From Pusillimonas sp. DMV24BSW_D (GTDB lineage: Bacteria > Pseudomonadota > Gammaproteobacteria > Burkholderiales > Burkholderiaceae_B): 64,000 nucleotides of DNA. Positions within the stretch are counted from its first letter, which is position 1; each line of letters starts with the position of its first letter. The stretch covers positions 1,426,001 to 1,490,000 of the forward strand of contig NZ_CP049990.1 of assembly GCF_011388195.1 (NCBI RefSeq), given 5' to 3'. The position numbers were made by a program, and so were the translations under genes. This document shows positions 10,605 through 19,359 of this stretch, piece after piece. The notes under the pieces are model-generated. The model made no database searches. It had not been told where the DNA came from and saw only the letters and a program-made list of their open reading frames with translations.

Positions 10605-11762
10605 TTACCGACGCAGGCCTTGTAACAGATGATGAGCAAGCGGCATACGCGCTCCAAAACTGAGGTCCATACCGAATAAGGCCAGCCCTGCCGCATGTTC
10701 TACAAGAGGCTGTTTGGTTGCGAATATGCGCGGCAGGAAGTCGGTAATGCCTGTGGTGAGCCAACGGTCGGGTTTGCGCAGCTGTGTGTAGTGTTCCAGC
10801 ATTGGGCCGGGATCCTGGCTTGGTTGAGTGAGCCAAAAACGCAAAGTGTGTGCAAGCTGCGCTGCGTCCCGCAAACCCAGATTAAGCCCCTGGCCTGCAA
10901 CCGGATGCACTGTTTGAGCGGCATTACCGATTGCAATACCTCGCCGGCTGATGCGTGTGGGGCCTGCATGAAGAGACAATGGGTAAACAGCGCGCTCGCC
11001 AAGCACTGATAAGGTGCCCAACCGCTGGCCGAAAATACGTTGAAGTTGTGTATTGAAATCGGGCTCAGGCGCCTGACGCAGCTGTGCGGCGGTGTCGGGT
11101 TGGCAGCACCACACCACTCCATAGTGGTTTGAGCCGGAGGGGTGGGGCAGCAGTGCCAGCGGGCCCTGCTGCGTAAACCGTTCGAATGCCCAACCCGGGC
11201 GGTGTTCGCTTGCCGTAACCACAGTTAATACTGCACATTGATCGTATTGTTTCTCGAGCCCTTTTGGGCGAATGCCGTCAGATTGCACACCGATATAAGC
11301 TTGAATTCTGTCGGCATCGTTCACGACTTCAGGCAGCGCATTGAATTGCAGTTCGGCTTTGTTCAGTTCAATGCAAGTAATACCGCTGTTGCTCAGTGCG
11401 TGGTGTAATTCGGTTAACAGGTCAGTGTAGCTGATCACGCCCCCAAGTTCCGGAACATTAAGGTCGGCATGTTGAATCAGGGTTCGGCCCAGCCGGCCTT
11501 GTTGCGAAACATGAACCGTTTCAATGGGCCGGTAATTTGACGGCCAGGCATGCAGTTTACGTAGCAGCTCAATACTGCCATGGTTGACGGCAATTGAGCG
11601 CGGGTCGGGCGCGTGATCGGGTGACGTGCCCGGGCGCGCGAATGACGCGCCAACCAGCGCAATCCGTTCGGGCTGTGGGGCGTAGCGCGCAAGCATTAAG
11701 GCAAGCGCGCTACCAACCGGGCCGGCGCCCGTGATCACAATATCGTAGTCGGGGTCAGACAT
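10605..11762 (-). CDS. ubiH: UbiH/VisC-family FAD monooxygenase (ubiquinone hydroxylase)
   Basis: 385 residues. An N-terminal FAD-binding GXGXXG-like motif (VITGAGPVGSALALMLAR), the DPRSIAVNHGS segment typical of ubiquinone hydroxylases, and the second FAD motif GIAIGNAAQTVHPVAGQGLNLGLRDAAQLA near residue 290. These enzymes hydroxylate the ubiquinone ring. The UbiH, UbiF and UbiI branches are hard to separate by eye, so the symbol is tentative. First gene of the leftward cluster, 52 bases ahead of dusB. Confidence 0.8.
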   Translation of the reverse strand: MSDPDYDIVITGAGPVGSALALMLARYAPQPERIALVGASFARPGTSPDHAPDPRSIAVNHGSIELLRKLHAWPSNYRPIETVHVSQQGRLGRTLIQHADLNVPELGGVISYTDLLTELHHALSNSGITCIELNKAELQFNALPEVVNDADRIQAYIGVQSDGIRPKGLEKQYDQCAVLTVVTASEHRPGWAFERFTQQGPLALLPHPSGSNHYGVVWCCQPDTAAQLRQAPEPDFNTQLQRIFGQRLGTLSVLGERAVYPLSLHAGPTRISRRGIAIGNAAQTVHPVAGQGLNLGLRDAAQLAHTLRFWLTQPSQDPGPMLEHYTQLRKPDRWLTTGITDFLPRIFATKQPLVEHAAGLALFGMDLSFGARMPLAHHLLQGLRR

Positions 11763-11813
11763 AATTGGGCCGAGCTTGAATACAATTCGGCTATTCGGTT
11801 ATGAGTTTAAGCA

Positions 11814-12230
11814 ATGTCTACACATCGAAGTAAAGTTATTGTATCCCTGCTGGCGGCTGTGCTGGGCGTGTTTGGAGCACATTGGTGGTATCTGCATCGT
11901 CGTGGTGCGTGGTTGTTTACGCTGGTAACCGCCGGCCTGTTGGCGTTTGCGCTTAGCCGCCCGGTTTGGTGGGACACACCCGCTTTTTTGCTTTTGTTCA
12001 TTCCGGCCGCAGCCGGTTATATTGAGGCACTCATCTTCTGTCTTAAGCCCGACAGTTGGTTCGATCAGCGCTATAACAATGGTGTGCCGGTTACTAAAAC
12101 CGGCTGGGGGCCGGTTGTAATCGCTATTCTCACCACGTTATTTGGCGCAACAGTCGTTATGTTCGGTCTCGCAATGACCGTGATTCATGTTTATGAACAG
12201 TTGGGTTGGCTGGATGGCTATACTTACTGA
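11814..12230 (+). CDS. TM2-domain-like small membrane protein
   Basis: 138 residues with three or four hydrophobic segments. The N-terminal part (about residues 9-60, with GVFGAHWWYLHRRGAW) looks like the TM2 domain, a pair of helices joined by a short charged turn; homologues are usually of unknown function. It is divergent from the ubiH-like gene, with only 51 bases between starts. Confidence 0.6.
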   Translation: MSTHRSKVIVSLLAAVLGVFGAHWWYLHRRGAWLFTLVTAGLLAFALSRPVWWDTPAFLLLFIPAAAGYIEALIFCLKPDSWFDQRYNNGVPVTKTGWGPVVIAILTTLFGATVVMFGLAMTVIHVYEQLGWLDGYTY

Positions 12231-12246
12231 AAAATAGCCTGGCCCC

Positions 12247-12275
12247 TTGTCGAACAAGCTTCTACAGGCTATAAT
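12247..12275 (+). promoter_or_regulatory. Sigma-70-type promoter of the leader/MgtC-like unit
   Basis: TTGTCG at 12247-12252 and a perfect TATAAT at 12270-12275 are separated by 17 bases. Transcription would start near 12282, just before the ribosome site of the short leader ORF. One of the best-matching promoters in the window. Confidence 0.6.
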
Positions 12276-12308
12276 TTTGCTTCTTTGGTTATACAGGAGC
12301 TTTCTGCG

Positions 12309-12368
12309 GTGAATACCGACTCAAGCGACGACAGTTGTCGATTATCTATCGACCGAACAAGTCACTAG
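12309..12368 (+). CDS. Putative 19-residue leader peptide
   Basis: A GTG-started ORF of 19 codons plus TAG, with an AGGAG ribosome site nine bases upstream and a strong promoter immediately before. The peptide would read MNTDSSDDSCRLSIDRTSH: an acidic N-terminal half, then arginines. It is followed by two hairpins and then the MgtC-like gene, the arrangement of translation-sensing leaders such as mgtL in enterobacteria. Translation is an inference; nothing in the peptide is recognised as a known family. Confidence 0.4.
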   Translation: MNTDSSDDSCRLSIDRTSH

Positions 12369-12390
12369 GGCGATTTCGGCAGTAAGCCAT

Positions 12391-12448
12391 GCCACGCCCG
12401 GTGACACAAACAAGGGTGTGGCAGTCAATTTTTCGGAATTCTTCCGAA
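12391..12448 (+). promoter_or_regulatory. Two tandem hairpins in the leader (possible attenuator)
   Basis: Stem 1 is GCCACGCCC (12391-12399) with GGGTGTGGC (12414-12422), nine pairs including one G-U, with a T-run a few bases after it (12429-12433). Stem 2 is TTCGGAA (12432-12438) with TTCCGAA (12442-12448) and a three-base loop. They begin 22 bases after the leader-peptide stop and lie about 100 bases before the next gene, so a stalled or released ribosome could affect folding of the first stem. Confidence 0.4.
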
Positions 12449-12550
12449 CAACCGACTCCACTTTGAATATGAATAGATTCTGCGCAGTCAGTGCGCGGGT
12501 CATCACGCTGTGCTTATTTTCGTCAAAATGGCACGCGGAGGAGTTGTGTT

Positions 12551-12892
12551 ATGCGTTTATTCAATCTTTTTTTGCGTCGTGCCGGTGTACAAACCATGCC
12601 GGCTGGTATTGTCAAAAAGCCGGCCGTGTCGCGTTTAACGCTGGTTTGTTCCCGCGCAAACATGGGGCAAATTCGTAAAACACTTTATCGCGACTTCGGT
12701 GTGGCGGGGCTGAGCGTTGGTTCAATGCAGGTCGACCGCGCACCCGATCCGGCGCTGGTCACAGCGTGTGTCACGGTTTCTTGCCCCGATGACTTGAAGC
12801 CGGCACTGATGAATCAGGCGCGCCAATTGAAAAAACTGGAAGGTGTGCGCGATGTACGCTGGGGCGATCATCGGCATATTGTTTTAAACTAA
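12551..12892 (+). CDS. Small protein resembling the C-terminal ACT-like domain of MgtC/SapB
   Basis: 113 residues starting at the ATG at 12551, which has a GGAGGAG-type ribosome site; the in-frame upstream extension has none. After a basic N-terminus (MRLFNLFLRRAG), residues 27-110 follow the pattern of the soluble tail of MgtC proteins: a LTLVC strand, an IRKTLYRD helix, a VTVSCP strand, then the closing EGVRDVRWGD. No MgtC membrane part is nearby, so this would be a free-standing regulatory domain. The assignment is by eye; a domain of unknown function remains possible. Confidence 0.5.
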   Translation: MRLFNLFLRRAGVQTMPAGIVKKPAVSRLTLVCSRANMGQIRKTLYRDFGVAGLSVGSMQVDRAPDPALVTACVTVSCPDDLKPALMNQARQLKKLEGVRDVRWGDHRHIVLN

Positions 12893-12920
12893 GCCGGTTG
12901 TCTTTCACAGAATCTGTGTC

Positions 12921-13778
12921 ATGGATGTCCTCGGTTGGTTGACGCCGTGGGAGTTCTCCCCGGCCTTATTGCTCATGTTTTTCGTGGGCATTGTTTTGTT
13001 TGTTCGTGGCACACGTGTGCATCGGGTTTCGGCAGCGCGTCAGGCGCTGTTCTGGGTGGGCCTGGTGTTTCTTTACCTGTCGCTTCATACCCGCGTTGAT
13101 TATTACGCCGAGCGCTTGTTCTTTGCACATCGGCTGCAGCATCTTGTGCTTCATCATCTTGGCCCGCTGCTTATCATGGGGGCGTACCCGGGGCAGGTGC
13201 TGCGTGCCGGCTTGCCTTTGTCGCTACGGGCTTGGTTACGTCGGTTTTTGCAAACACCGTTTGGGCGCTTCTGGGTTTGGTTGTTAACGCACAAAATCCT
13301 TGTGCCGTTCATGTTCGTGTTTCTCGTTGTGGTCTGGCTGATTCCCACTGTCCAGTTTTATTCCATGCTCGATTGGCGCTTGTATCGCCTGATGAACTGG
13401 TCAGTGGTTATTAGCGGCTTTTTGTATTGGAATTTGATTCTCGATCGTCGGCCAAGCCCTCCTGCGGTTATGTCGCCGGGCGGGCGAATTATTTCCCCGG
13501 TTATTACCATGGTGCCGCAAATGGTGGTGGGAGCCATCATTACCTTCACCGAATATGACCTTTACCCAATTTTCGACCTCTGCGGTCGGGCTATTCCAGG
13601 CATGTCCGCCGTGACCGACCAAGGTATCGGCGGTCTTACAATGTGGATTCTGGCGGGGTTTGTCGAGGTATTCGGTTTATTGTTTGCATTGGGTACGCTA
13701 ATGCGTTTGTCCGCCAAAAAGCGGTTGAAGACACCGCGTCCGCGCGCTATACCGGCTAAGGCATCGGGGGCGGCATGA
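12921..13778 (+). CDS. CtaG/Caa3-type cytochrome oxidase assembly membrane protein
   Basis: 285 residues with about seven membrane spans. Features of the Caa3_CtaG family: an early HRLQHLVLHHLGPLLIMGAYPG stretch with clustered histidines, WNLILDRRPSP in the middle, and the TDQGIGGLTMWI segment near the end. Family members help assemble haem-copper oxidases. The last bases overlap the next start by 4 (ATGA), so it is coupled to the metalloprotease gene. Confidence 0.75.
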   Translation: MDVLGWLTPWEFSPALLLMFFVGIVLFVRGTRVHRVSAARQALFWVGLVFLYLSLHTRVDYYAERLFFAHRLQHLVLHHLGPLLIMGAYPGQVLRAGLPLSLRAWLRRFLQTPFGRFWVWLLTHKILVPFMFVFLVVVWLIPTVQFYSMLDWRLYRLMNWSVVISGFLYWNLILDRRPSPPAVMSPGGRIISPVITMVPQMVVGAIITFTEYDLYPIFDLCGRAIPGMSAVTDQGIGGLTMWILAGFVEVFGLLFALGTLMRLSAKKRLKTPRPRAIPAKASGAA

Positions 13779-15241
13779 GGTTAAAGCGCTGGCTGTGCAC
13801 GGCTTTTCTGGTGTGTGCTGCGGGAGTGAATGGTTTGCAGGCCCAACCTGTGGGGTTGCCAAGCATGGGTGCAGCCTCCTCGGCCGACCTTTCTCCCGCG
13901 TTAGAGCAAACCCTGGGCGACGCCATTATGGAACAAGGGCGTCGTTTCCCTTCTTACATTAACGATGCCGATGTCTCTCAATATTTGTTGGGCCTGGGGC
14001 GTCGTTTAAGCCAGGCTTCATCGGGCGCAGATGTCACCGTCTTTGGCGTTCGCGACCCTTCAATTAATGCGTTCGCGCTGCCGGGGGGCTACGTTGGTAT
14101 TAATAGTGGTCTCATCGTGGCGGCCGATAACGAGTCACAGTTGGCTTCGGTTGTTGCGCACGAAATCGCGCACGTCTATCAACGCCATGTTGCCCGCGGC
14201 ATGACACAAAGCACGAAGTCACGAAATATTGCATTGGCGTCAATTGCCGGCGCGTTGCTTGCAGCTTTGGCGGGTAGTGGTGATCTGGCCATGGGTGTTG
14301 CGGCATTCGGCCAGGCGGCGGCGGTTGATCAACAACTTGGTTTCTCGCGTCAGGCTGAACAAGAGGCGGATCGGGCCGGCTTTGAGATGCTCACCAAGGC
14401 AGGGTTTGATCCGGCGGGAATGGTGCAGATGTTTTCCAAGCTCGAGAACGCCGCACGGCTGAATCGAGGTGAGGGTGGCGGTGCTTACGCAAGTACTCAT
14501 CCGCTTTCCATTCAGCGTATGTCCGATATTGAAAACCGTGCAAGGGGAATGTCGGCAGGGCGGCATCAAGATAGTGACGCCTTCTGGTTTGTTCGGTCCA
14601 AGCTGCGCGTTCTTCAAGCGCGCGACTCTGGCTCCGCACGCAATGCCGAGTCTGTGTTGCGGCAAGAAGCGTCCCAATATGAAGGGGTCAGGCGTGCTGC
14701 GGCGTGGTATGGGCTGGCGTATCTGGCGTGGGAACGCAAGGCATATGACGAGGTTGCGCAGGCCTTGCGCCAAGCCGGAGCTCAAGGGGTTCAGTCGCCG
14801 CCCATGGCCAGCCTGGAAATTGATTTGGCGATGGCCCGGAATCAAGTTGAACAAGCACGTCAAATTGCTGATCGGGCTCTGGCGCGTTGGCCCGAGAACC
14901 AGGGAGTAGGCTTGGCCGCCGTTGAGGCATTATTGAAGAACAATGAAACGTCCGCTGCGTTAAAACAGCTGGACAATTTAATTGAGCGCTGGCCTGAAGA
15001 GCCGCGGTTTTATCAACTGCAGGCGCAAGCCTTTGAACGTCTTGGTCAACCGGTTAAGGCGCGTCGGGCCATGGCTGATTATTACGAAAAAATGGGTGCT
15101 TTGGCGGCTGCGGTAGAACAGCTTCAGCAGGCAAGGGGACTTTCCAATGATTTCTACGAGCAATCAGAACTTGATGTGCGTATTCGGGAACTTCAGGACC
15201 GGGTGAGAACCAATCGTGAGTTACTTGAACAGTTCAGATAA
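13775..15241 (+). CDS. bepA: Periplasmic M48 metalloprotease with TPR repeats (BepA-like)
   Basis: 488 residues with a cleavable signal peptide (hydrophobic stretch about residues 6-20, ending LQAQ). The M48 domain holds the zinc motif HEIAHVYQRH and the distal glutamate in EQEADRAGFEML; the C-terminal half is TPR repeats (NQGVGLAAVEALLKNNETSAALKQL...). The architecture is that of BepA/YfgC, which checks LptD and BAM assembly at the outer membrane. Its end overlaps the convergent hydrolase gene by 8 bases. Confidence 0.82.
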   Translation: MRLKRWLCTAFLVCAAGVNGLQAQPVGLPSMGAASSADLSPALEQTLGDAIMEQGRRFPSYINDADVSQYLLGLGRRLSQASSGADVTVFGVRDPSINAFALPGGYVGINSGLIVAADNESQLASVVAHEIAHVYQRHVARGMTQSTKSRNIALASIAGALLAALAGSGDLAMGVAAFGQAAAVDQQLGFSRQAEQEADRAGFEMLTKAGFDPAGMVQMFSKLENAARLNRGEGGGAYASTHPLSIQRMSDIENRARGMSAGRHQDSDAFWFVRSKLRVLQARDSGSARNAESVLRQEASQYEGVRRAAAWYGLAYLAWERKAYDEVAQALRQAGAQGVQSPPMASLEIDLAMARNQVEQARQIADRALARWPENQGVGLAAVEALLKNNETSAALKQLDNLIERWPEEPRFYQLQAQAFERLGQPVKARRAMADYYEKMGALAAAVEQLQQARGLSNDFYEQSELDVRIRELQDRVRTNRELLEQFR

Positions 15242-16325
15242 GGCGTTCGAAATAGTTGGCCATTCGGTTAGGCAGCCAGTTCAGGTTGCCGGGAAAGCCA
15301 CCGGTAATAAAACCCACGTGCCCACCTTGCGCCGGTTGGTGCAACAAAATGGCATCCGAGCATTCGCTCGTTCCAGGTAAAGATGCCTCGGGTATAAACG
15401 GATCGTTGCGGGCGTTTAAGATGAGCGTGGGCCTGCTGACTGACTTGAGCACGGGTTTGGCCGAGGCGCGAGTCCAATAGTCAAGTGCATTCTTATAGCC
15501 ATGCATGGGCGCTGTGTATAAGTCGTCAAAATCACGTATGGTTTTAACTTGTCCTAGCTTGAAAGTATCCGTGATGCCGGGAAAACGCTGTGCTTTTTCG
15601 CGAATTTTGGTGATCATGCTTTTCAGAAAATAGCGCGAATACACCTGACGACCAGCCGGTGTGCGCGATAAAGCCTCTCCTGCCGCCACCAGATCGAGTG
15701 GTACTGAAATAGCCGCACAGGCATGCAGCCAATGTGTATCTTCCGCATTTTCACCCAAGTATTTAACCAGTGCATTGCCGCCTAACGAAACCCCGGCGGC
15801 GTGCCATTTGGCGTTGGGAGCTTTGGCTTTGAGTTGCGCCAAAATGAAGCCGATTTCATCGGTGTCACCCGAGTAGTATGCTCGGGCCATTCGGTTTGGA
15901 AAGCCTGAGCATCCGCGGAAATGCGCGACAACAACAATCCAGCCGCGTGCCCGAAAATAGTGCGCAATAGATTGCGCGTAACGGCTTTGGCTGCTGCCCT
16001 CCAAGCCGTGAAACAGGACCAAAGCCGGGATATCGTGGGCATGGTTGAGAGCTTGCCGGTCGGGTGGTTCCAGCCAGCGTCGGGCGGCTGTATGTGCCAA
16101 AGCGGGATCGGGTTCAACTTTGCGGTTATCGGCGGAACGATCGGCGAACAATCCCGGTGCAGTCCAATCGAAGTCGACAAAATCGCCGTCGGGTGTGGTG
16201 ACACGTTCGCGTATAAATGCAACCCGATGAAAGCGGGCGCCTGCAGCGCCCCAAATCGTTTGCATATGTCCATTCGGTAACCACCAGGGTGTGGGACAGA
16301 CGGAAGGATCGAATTGAGCGTTCAC
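15234..16325 (-). CDS. YheT-family alpha/beta hydrolase
   Basis: About 363 residues from a GTG at 16325; the open frame continues to 16553, but that part overlaps the zinc-finger gene and lacks family similarity, so the start is uncertain. Typical sequence: WWLPNGHMQTIWG near the N-terminus, LFHGLEGSSQSRYAQSIAH (oxyanion region), the nucleophile elbow AAGVSLGGNALVKYLGE, and a late aspartate/histidine pair (ARNDPFIP, GGHVGFITGG). Predicted esterase; the substrate is unknown. It follows the zinc-finger gene by about 45 bases. Confidence 0.78.
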   Translation of the reverse strand: MNAQFDPSVCPTPWWLPNGHMQTIWGAAGARFHRVAFIRERVTTPDGDFVDFDWTAPGLFADRSADNRKVEPDPALAHTAARRWLEPPDRQALNHAHDIPALVLFHGLEGSSQSRYAQSIAHYFRARGWIVVVAHFRGCSGFPNRMARAYYSGDTDEIGFILAQLKAKAPNAKWHAAGVSLGGNALVKYLGENAEDTHWLHACAAISVPLDLVAAGEALSRTPAGRQVYSRYFLKSMITKIREKAQRFPGITDTFKLGQVKTIRDFDDLYTAPMHGYKNALDYWTRASAKPVLKSVSRPTLILNARNDPFIPEASLPGTSECSDAILLHQPAQGGHVGFITGGFPGNLNWLPNRMANYFERLI

Positions 16326-16371
16326 TGAGTGCGTAAAGCCCTTGAAATTAAAACTTGAGGGGGGAGCCAGG

Positions 16372-16584
16372 TTAATGGCCGTGCACTGTCTGGCCTGGTT
16401 TGAGCTGGTAAGTTGCGCTGCAATAAGGACAAACGCCCTGGCCGGATTTGGCCACTTCGATATAAACCCGGGGGTGCATTGACCAAAGCGGCGCTTTGGG
16501 CCCGGGGCAATATACCGGCAGGTCGGAGGCATCGACCTCGATGACGTCACCATGGGGAACAGATTTGTCTTCTGCGCGATTCAT
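16372..16584 (-). CDS. Zinc-finger domain protein (zf-CHCC / NDUFS6-like)
   Basis: 70 residues from the ATG at 16584, which has an AGGA site upstream. The ligands C-x-H...C-x-x-C are visible (LPVYCPG, SMHPRVYIEV, VCPYCSATYQL), the pattern of the CHCC zinc finger. Related proteins are small and cytoplasmic with unclear roles. It leads the hydrolase gene in a two-gene unit. Confidence 0.72.
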   Translation of the reverse strand: MNRAEDKSVPHGDVIEVDASDLPVYCPGPKAPLWSMHPRVYIEVAKSGQGVCPYCSATYQLKPGQTVHGH

Positions 16585-16701
16585 GAAGGTTCCTGAATAG
16601 AAGAATACCGAATGGCGGCATTGTACCAATTGCGGGCATTCACGCAGAATGACTCAACAAACTTGGTTGAGTCGGATATCATTTATCGTTTTAGCATCAA
16701 C

Positions 16702-16717
16702 TGTCAGCATGCTGACA
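16702..16717. promoter_or_regulatory. Perfect 16-bp palindrome upstream of azlC
   Basis: TGTCAGCATGCTGACA is an exact palindrome 22 bases before the azlC start, inside the only intergenic gap upstream. Its size and position suggest an operator for a dimeric regulator. Which family binds it cannot be told. Confidence 0.5.
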
Positions 16718-16739
16718 TATTTTATAACGGGGTTTTGCC

Positions 16740-17492
16740 TTGTCCTTGCCGTCCAGCCATTCGGTGTCCTTGAAGCGGGCACGCGCCTGGCATAGTTTCA
16801 ACACAGGTTTTCGTCAGGTTGCACCTACCATGGTTGCAACAAGTTTATGGGGCTTTGTGACCGGCATCGCCATGATCAAAAGCGGCATGTCCGAGGTGAT
16901 GGCGACCTTGATGACATTGTTTGTGTACGCGGGTTCCGCCCAGCTCACTGCTTTGCCGCTGATTGTTGCTGGTGCACCGGTCTGGCTGATTTTTTTGGCC
17001 GGTTGCGTAGTAAATATTCGTTTTGTTATTTTCGGTGCCGCATTGCAGCCTTATTTTCGCCGTTACCCTTTTCTGCAACGCCTGGGGTTAGGGTATTGGT
17101 CCAGCGACATGGTTTTTGTCTTATTCATGACGCGCTACGGTGATGCGAAAAAGCGGGGGACCCGGGATCAACTCTATTTTTATCTTGGGGTGATCGTTCC
17201 AGGCTGGATTTCCTGGCAGATTGCCTCTATTGCCGGCATTTATCTGGGTGCGGTCATTCCTCAGTCGTGGTCGCTCGAGTTTGCCGCCACGTTGGCCTTG
17301 CTGGCCATTACCGTTCCGCTGGTGAAAAATATCCCCATGGCGGTTGCGTTGGTGGTGGCGGGTTGTATTGCCTGGGTAGGGCAACCACTGCCGCTGCGGC
17401 TGGGGCTGGCCGCTGCCGTTATAGGTGGAATTGTGGCGGGTGTTATGGCCGAAAAGCATCGTGATCGTGCTATAGGAGGGCGTCATGTTTGA
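16740..17492 (+). CDS. azlC: AzlC-family branched-chain amino-acid exporter, large subunit
   Basis: 250 residues from a TTG start (a GTG eight codons later is an alternative). The AzlC core is clear: QVAPTMVATSLWGFVTGIAMIKSGMS, FVYAGSAQLTALPL, NIRFVIFGAALQPYF, and several membrane spans. With AzlD it exports branched-chain amino acids in characterised cases. Overlaps azlD by 8 bases. A palindromic site lies just upstream. Confidence 0.85.
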   Translation: MSLPSSHSVSLKRARAWHSFNTGFRQVAPTMVATSLWGFVTGIAMIKSGMSEVMATLMTLFVYAGSAQLTALPLIVAGAPVWLIFLAGCVVNIRFVIFGAALQPYFRRYPFLQRLGLGYWSSDMVFVLFMTRYGDAKKRGTRDQLYFYLGVIVPGWISWQIASIAGIYLGAVIPQSWSLEFAATLALLAITVPLVKNIPMAVALVVAGCIAWVGQPLPLRLGLAAAVIGGIVAGVMAEKHRDRAIGGRHV

Positions 17493-17820
17493 ACCGGGGA
17501 CTGACGCTTACATTTTGGCCGTCATTGTATTTTTGACGCTATGCAGTTTGATTACCCGAGCCGGATATTTTTTGTTTGGCGACTATCTGCCCTTAACCGA
17601 CGGCATTCGACGCGCGCTGCGTTATGCGCCGCCGGCAGCGCTAATCGCCATTGTAGTGCCTGAGGTTTTGCCTTGGGGGGAAGGTGCGGCTGCCTTTGTA
17701 GACCTTAAAATGCTGGCGGTGTTGGTTGCAGTGCTCGTTTATTTGCGTACTCGCAGTGCGGTGTTGGTGATGGTAAGTGGGATGGTGGCGTATTGGGTAA
17801 TACGCGCGCTATTGGGCTAG
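17485..17820 (+). CDS. azlD: AzlD-family small transporter subunit
   Basis: 111 residues with three or four hydrophobic helices, including ITRAGYFLFGDYLPLTDGIRRALRYAPPAALIAIVVPE, the typical AzlD core. It is read directly after azlC through an overlapping start, forming the two-part permease. Confidence 0.85.
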   Translation: MFEPGTDAYILAVIVFLTLCSLITRAGYFLFGDYLPLTDGIRRALRYAPPAALIAIVVPEVLPWGEGAAAFVDLKMLAVLVAVLVYLRTRSAVLVMVSGMVAYWVIRALLG

Positions 17821-17985
17821 GTGGGGCGAAAAGGGGTGCGATAACGCTAAGTCGTGGATATTTAACGACACTTTCGACCGCGTATCGACGTCGCATTTCG
17901 ACCTGTACGTCCGCCTGCGTTAAAATAGTCGTGTTTTAAATCCGCATGGGCGCATTAATTTGCCGTGCGGCATAACCCGATTTCG

Positions 17986-19359
17986 ATGGCAGATACCACT
18001 ATTTCAGATCTTACTCCCCAGACTTTTTCCGAGCTCGGATTGCATGCCGACATCCTTAAAGCGGTAGCAGCAACGGGATACACATCCCCCACTCCGATTC
18101 AGGCGCAAGCCATTCCCGTTGTAATGCAAGGCCGCGATGTAATGGGTGCAGCCCAAACCGGCACAGGCAAAACCGCTGCATTTACACTACCTATTCTGCA
18201 CCGGCTTATGTCGGTTGCCAATTCCAGCGCATCGCCGGCGCGCCACCCGGTTCGCGCATTGGTTTTAACGCCCACTCGGGAGTTGGCCGATCAAGTTGCC
18301 GACAACGTTTCAACATACGGTGCTTCAACACCATTGCGTTCGGCAGTCGTTTTTGGTGGTGTTGATATCAACCCGCAGCGCGATGCATTGCGTCGAGGTT
18401 GTGAGGTGTTAATTGCGACGCCTGGTCGGTTGCTTGACCATGTAGAACAAAAGAACGTGAACCTCGGTCAGGTCGGCATTCTTGTGCTCGATGAAGCGGA
18501 TCGGATGTTGGATATGGGTTTTCTGCCCGATCTCGATCGTATCGTGCGTCTGTTGCCTGCGCAGCGTCAAACGCTATTGTTTTCCGCCACATTCAGTAAT
18601 GAGATTCGCAAGCTGGGTCGCAGTTGGTTGAAAGATCCTGTTGAAATTGAGGTTGCAGCGCGTAATGCGACAGCGGAAAATGTAACTCAAATTGCCTATC
18701 CGCTGGGGGGTAACGATAAGCGGTTGGCAGTGACGCACCTTGTGAAGTCGCGCGGCCTGAATCAGGTGATTGTGTTTTGCAATACGAAAATCGGTACCAG
18801 CCGCTTGGCCCGCCAGCTTGATCTCGACGGTATTCGTTCAGAATCCATCCATGGCGACAAAAGTCAGCTTGAGCGCATGAAGGCGCTTGAGGCGTTCAAG
18901 GCGGGTAAGCTTGAGGTTTTGGTGGCCACAGATGTCGCGGCGCGTGGGCTCGACGTTGCAGGTGTGCCTTGTGTCATTAATTACGACTTACCTTACAACG
19001 CGGAAGATTACGTGCATCGCATCGGGCGTACCGGGCGTGCCGGAGCCTCGGGCGAGGCCATCGCACTCTTTGCACCTGATGAAGAGCGCTTTTTGCTTGA
19101 CATTGAAAAGCTGATTAAAAAGAAAATTCCGCGTGGCACCCTAGATTTGCCGACGCCGGCGCGTCGATCTTCTTCCTCTTCTGCATACGAGAGCCGTGGC
19201 CGCCATCGTGATAGCAGCCGTTCTCGTGCACCTGTGGATGATTTTTTCTCGCGCCCGTATGTTGCCGCAAATGTTGAAGCCAAGCCACGTTTACCCACCC
19301 ATACCAGCGATACTAAAAATACCCGCAAATCGGTAGGTGTTTTGTTGGGTGGGCGTTAG
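17986..19359 (+). CDS. rhlE: DEAD-box RNA helicase, RhlE type
   Basis: 457 residues from the ATG at 17986; a GTG seven codons upstream is a possible alternative start and neither has a strong ribosome site. Motifs: Q motif (TPIQAQAIPV), Walker A (AQTGTGKTAAF), PTRELADQV, DEAD in LDEADRMLDMGF, SAT in LLFSATFS, and HRIGRTGRAG. The tail is rich in serine and arginine, as in RhlE relatives that act in ribosome assembly and RNA decay. A TCGACC/TAAAAT promoter-like pair with a 17-base spacer lies at 17898-17926. Confidence 0.9.
   Translation: MADTTISDLTPQTFSELGLHADILKAVAATGYTSPTPIQAQAIPVVMQGRDVMGAAQTGTGKTAAFTLPILHRLMSVANSSASPARHPVRALVLTPTRELADQVADNVSTYGASTPLRSAVVFGGVDINPQRDALRRGCEVLIATPGRLLDHVEQKNVNLGQVGILVLDEADRMLDMGFLPDLDRIVRLLPAQRQTLLFSATFSNEIRKLGRSWLKDPVEIEVAARNATAENVTQIAYPLGGNDKRLAVTHLVKSRGLNQVIVFCNTKIGTSRLARQLDLDGIRSESIHGDKSQLERMKALEAFKAGKLEVLVATDVAARGLDVAGVPCVINYDLPYNAEDYVHRIGRTGRAGASGEAIALFAPDEERFLLDIEKLIKKKIPRGTLDLPTPARRSSSSSAYESRGRHRDSSRSRAPVDDFFSRPYVAANVEAKPRLPTHTSDTKNTRKSVGVLLGGR

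Noticed and set aside
12418-12678. GTG-started ORF of 86 codons overlapping the MgtC-like gene
   Set aside because: It begins inside a leader hairpin without a proper ribosome site and runs out of frame through the better-supported gene at 12551.
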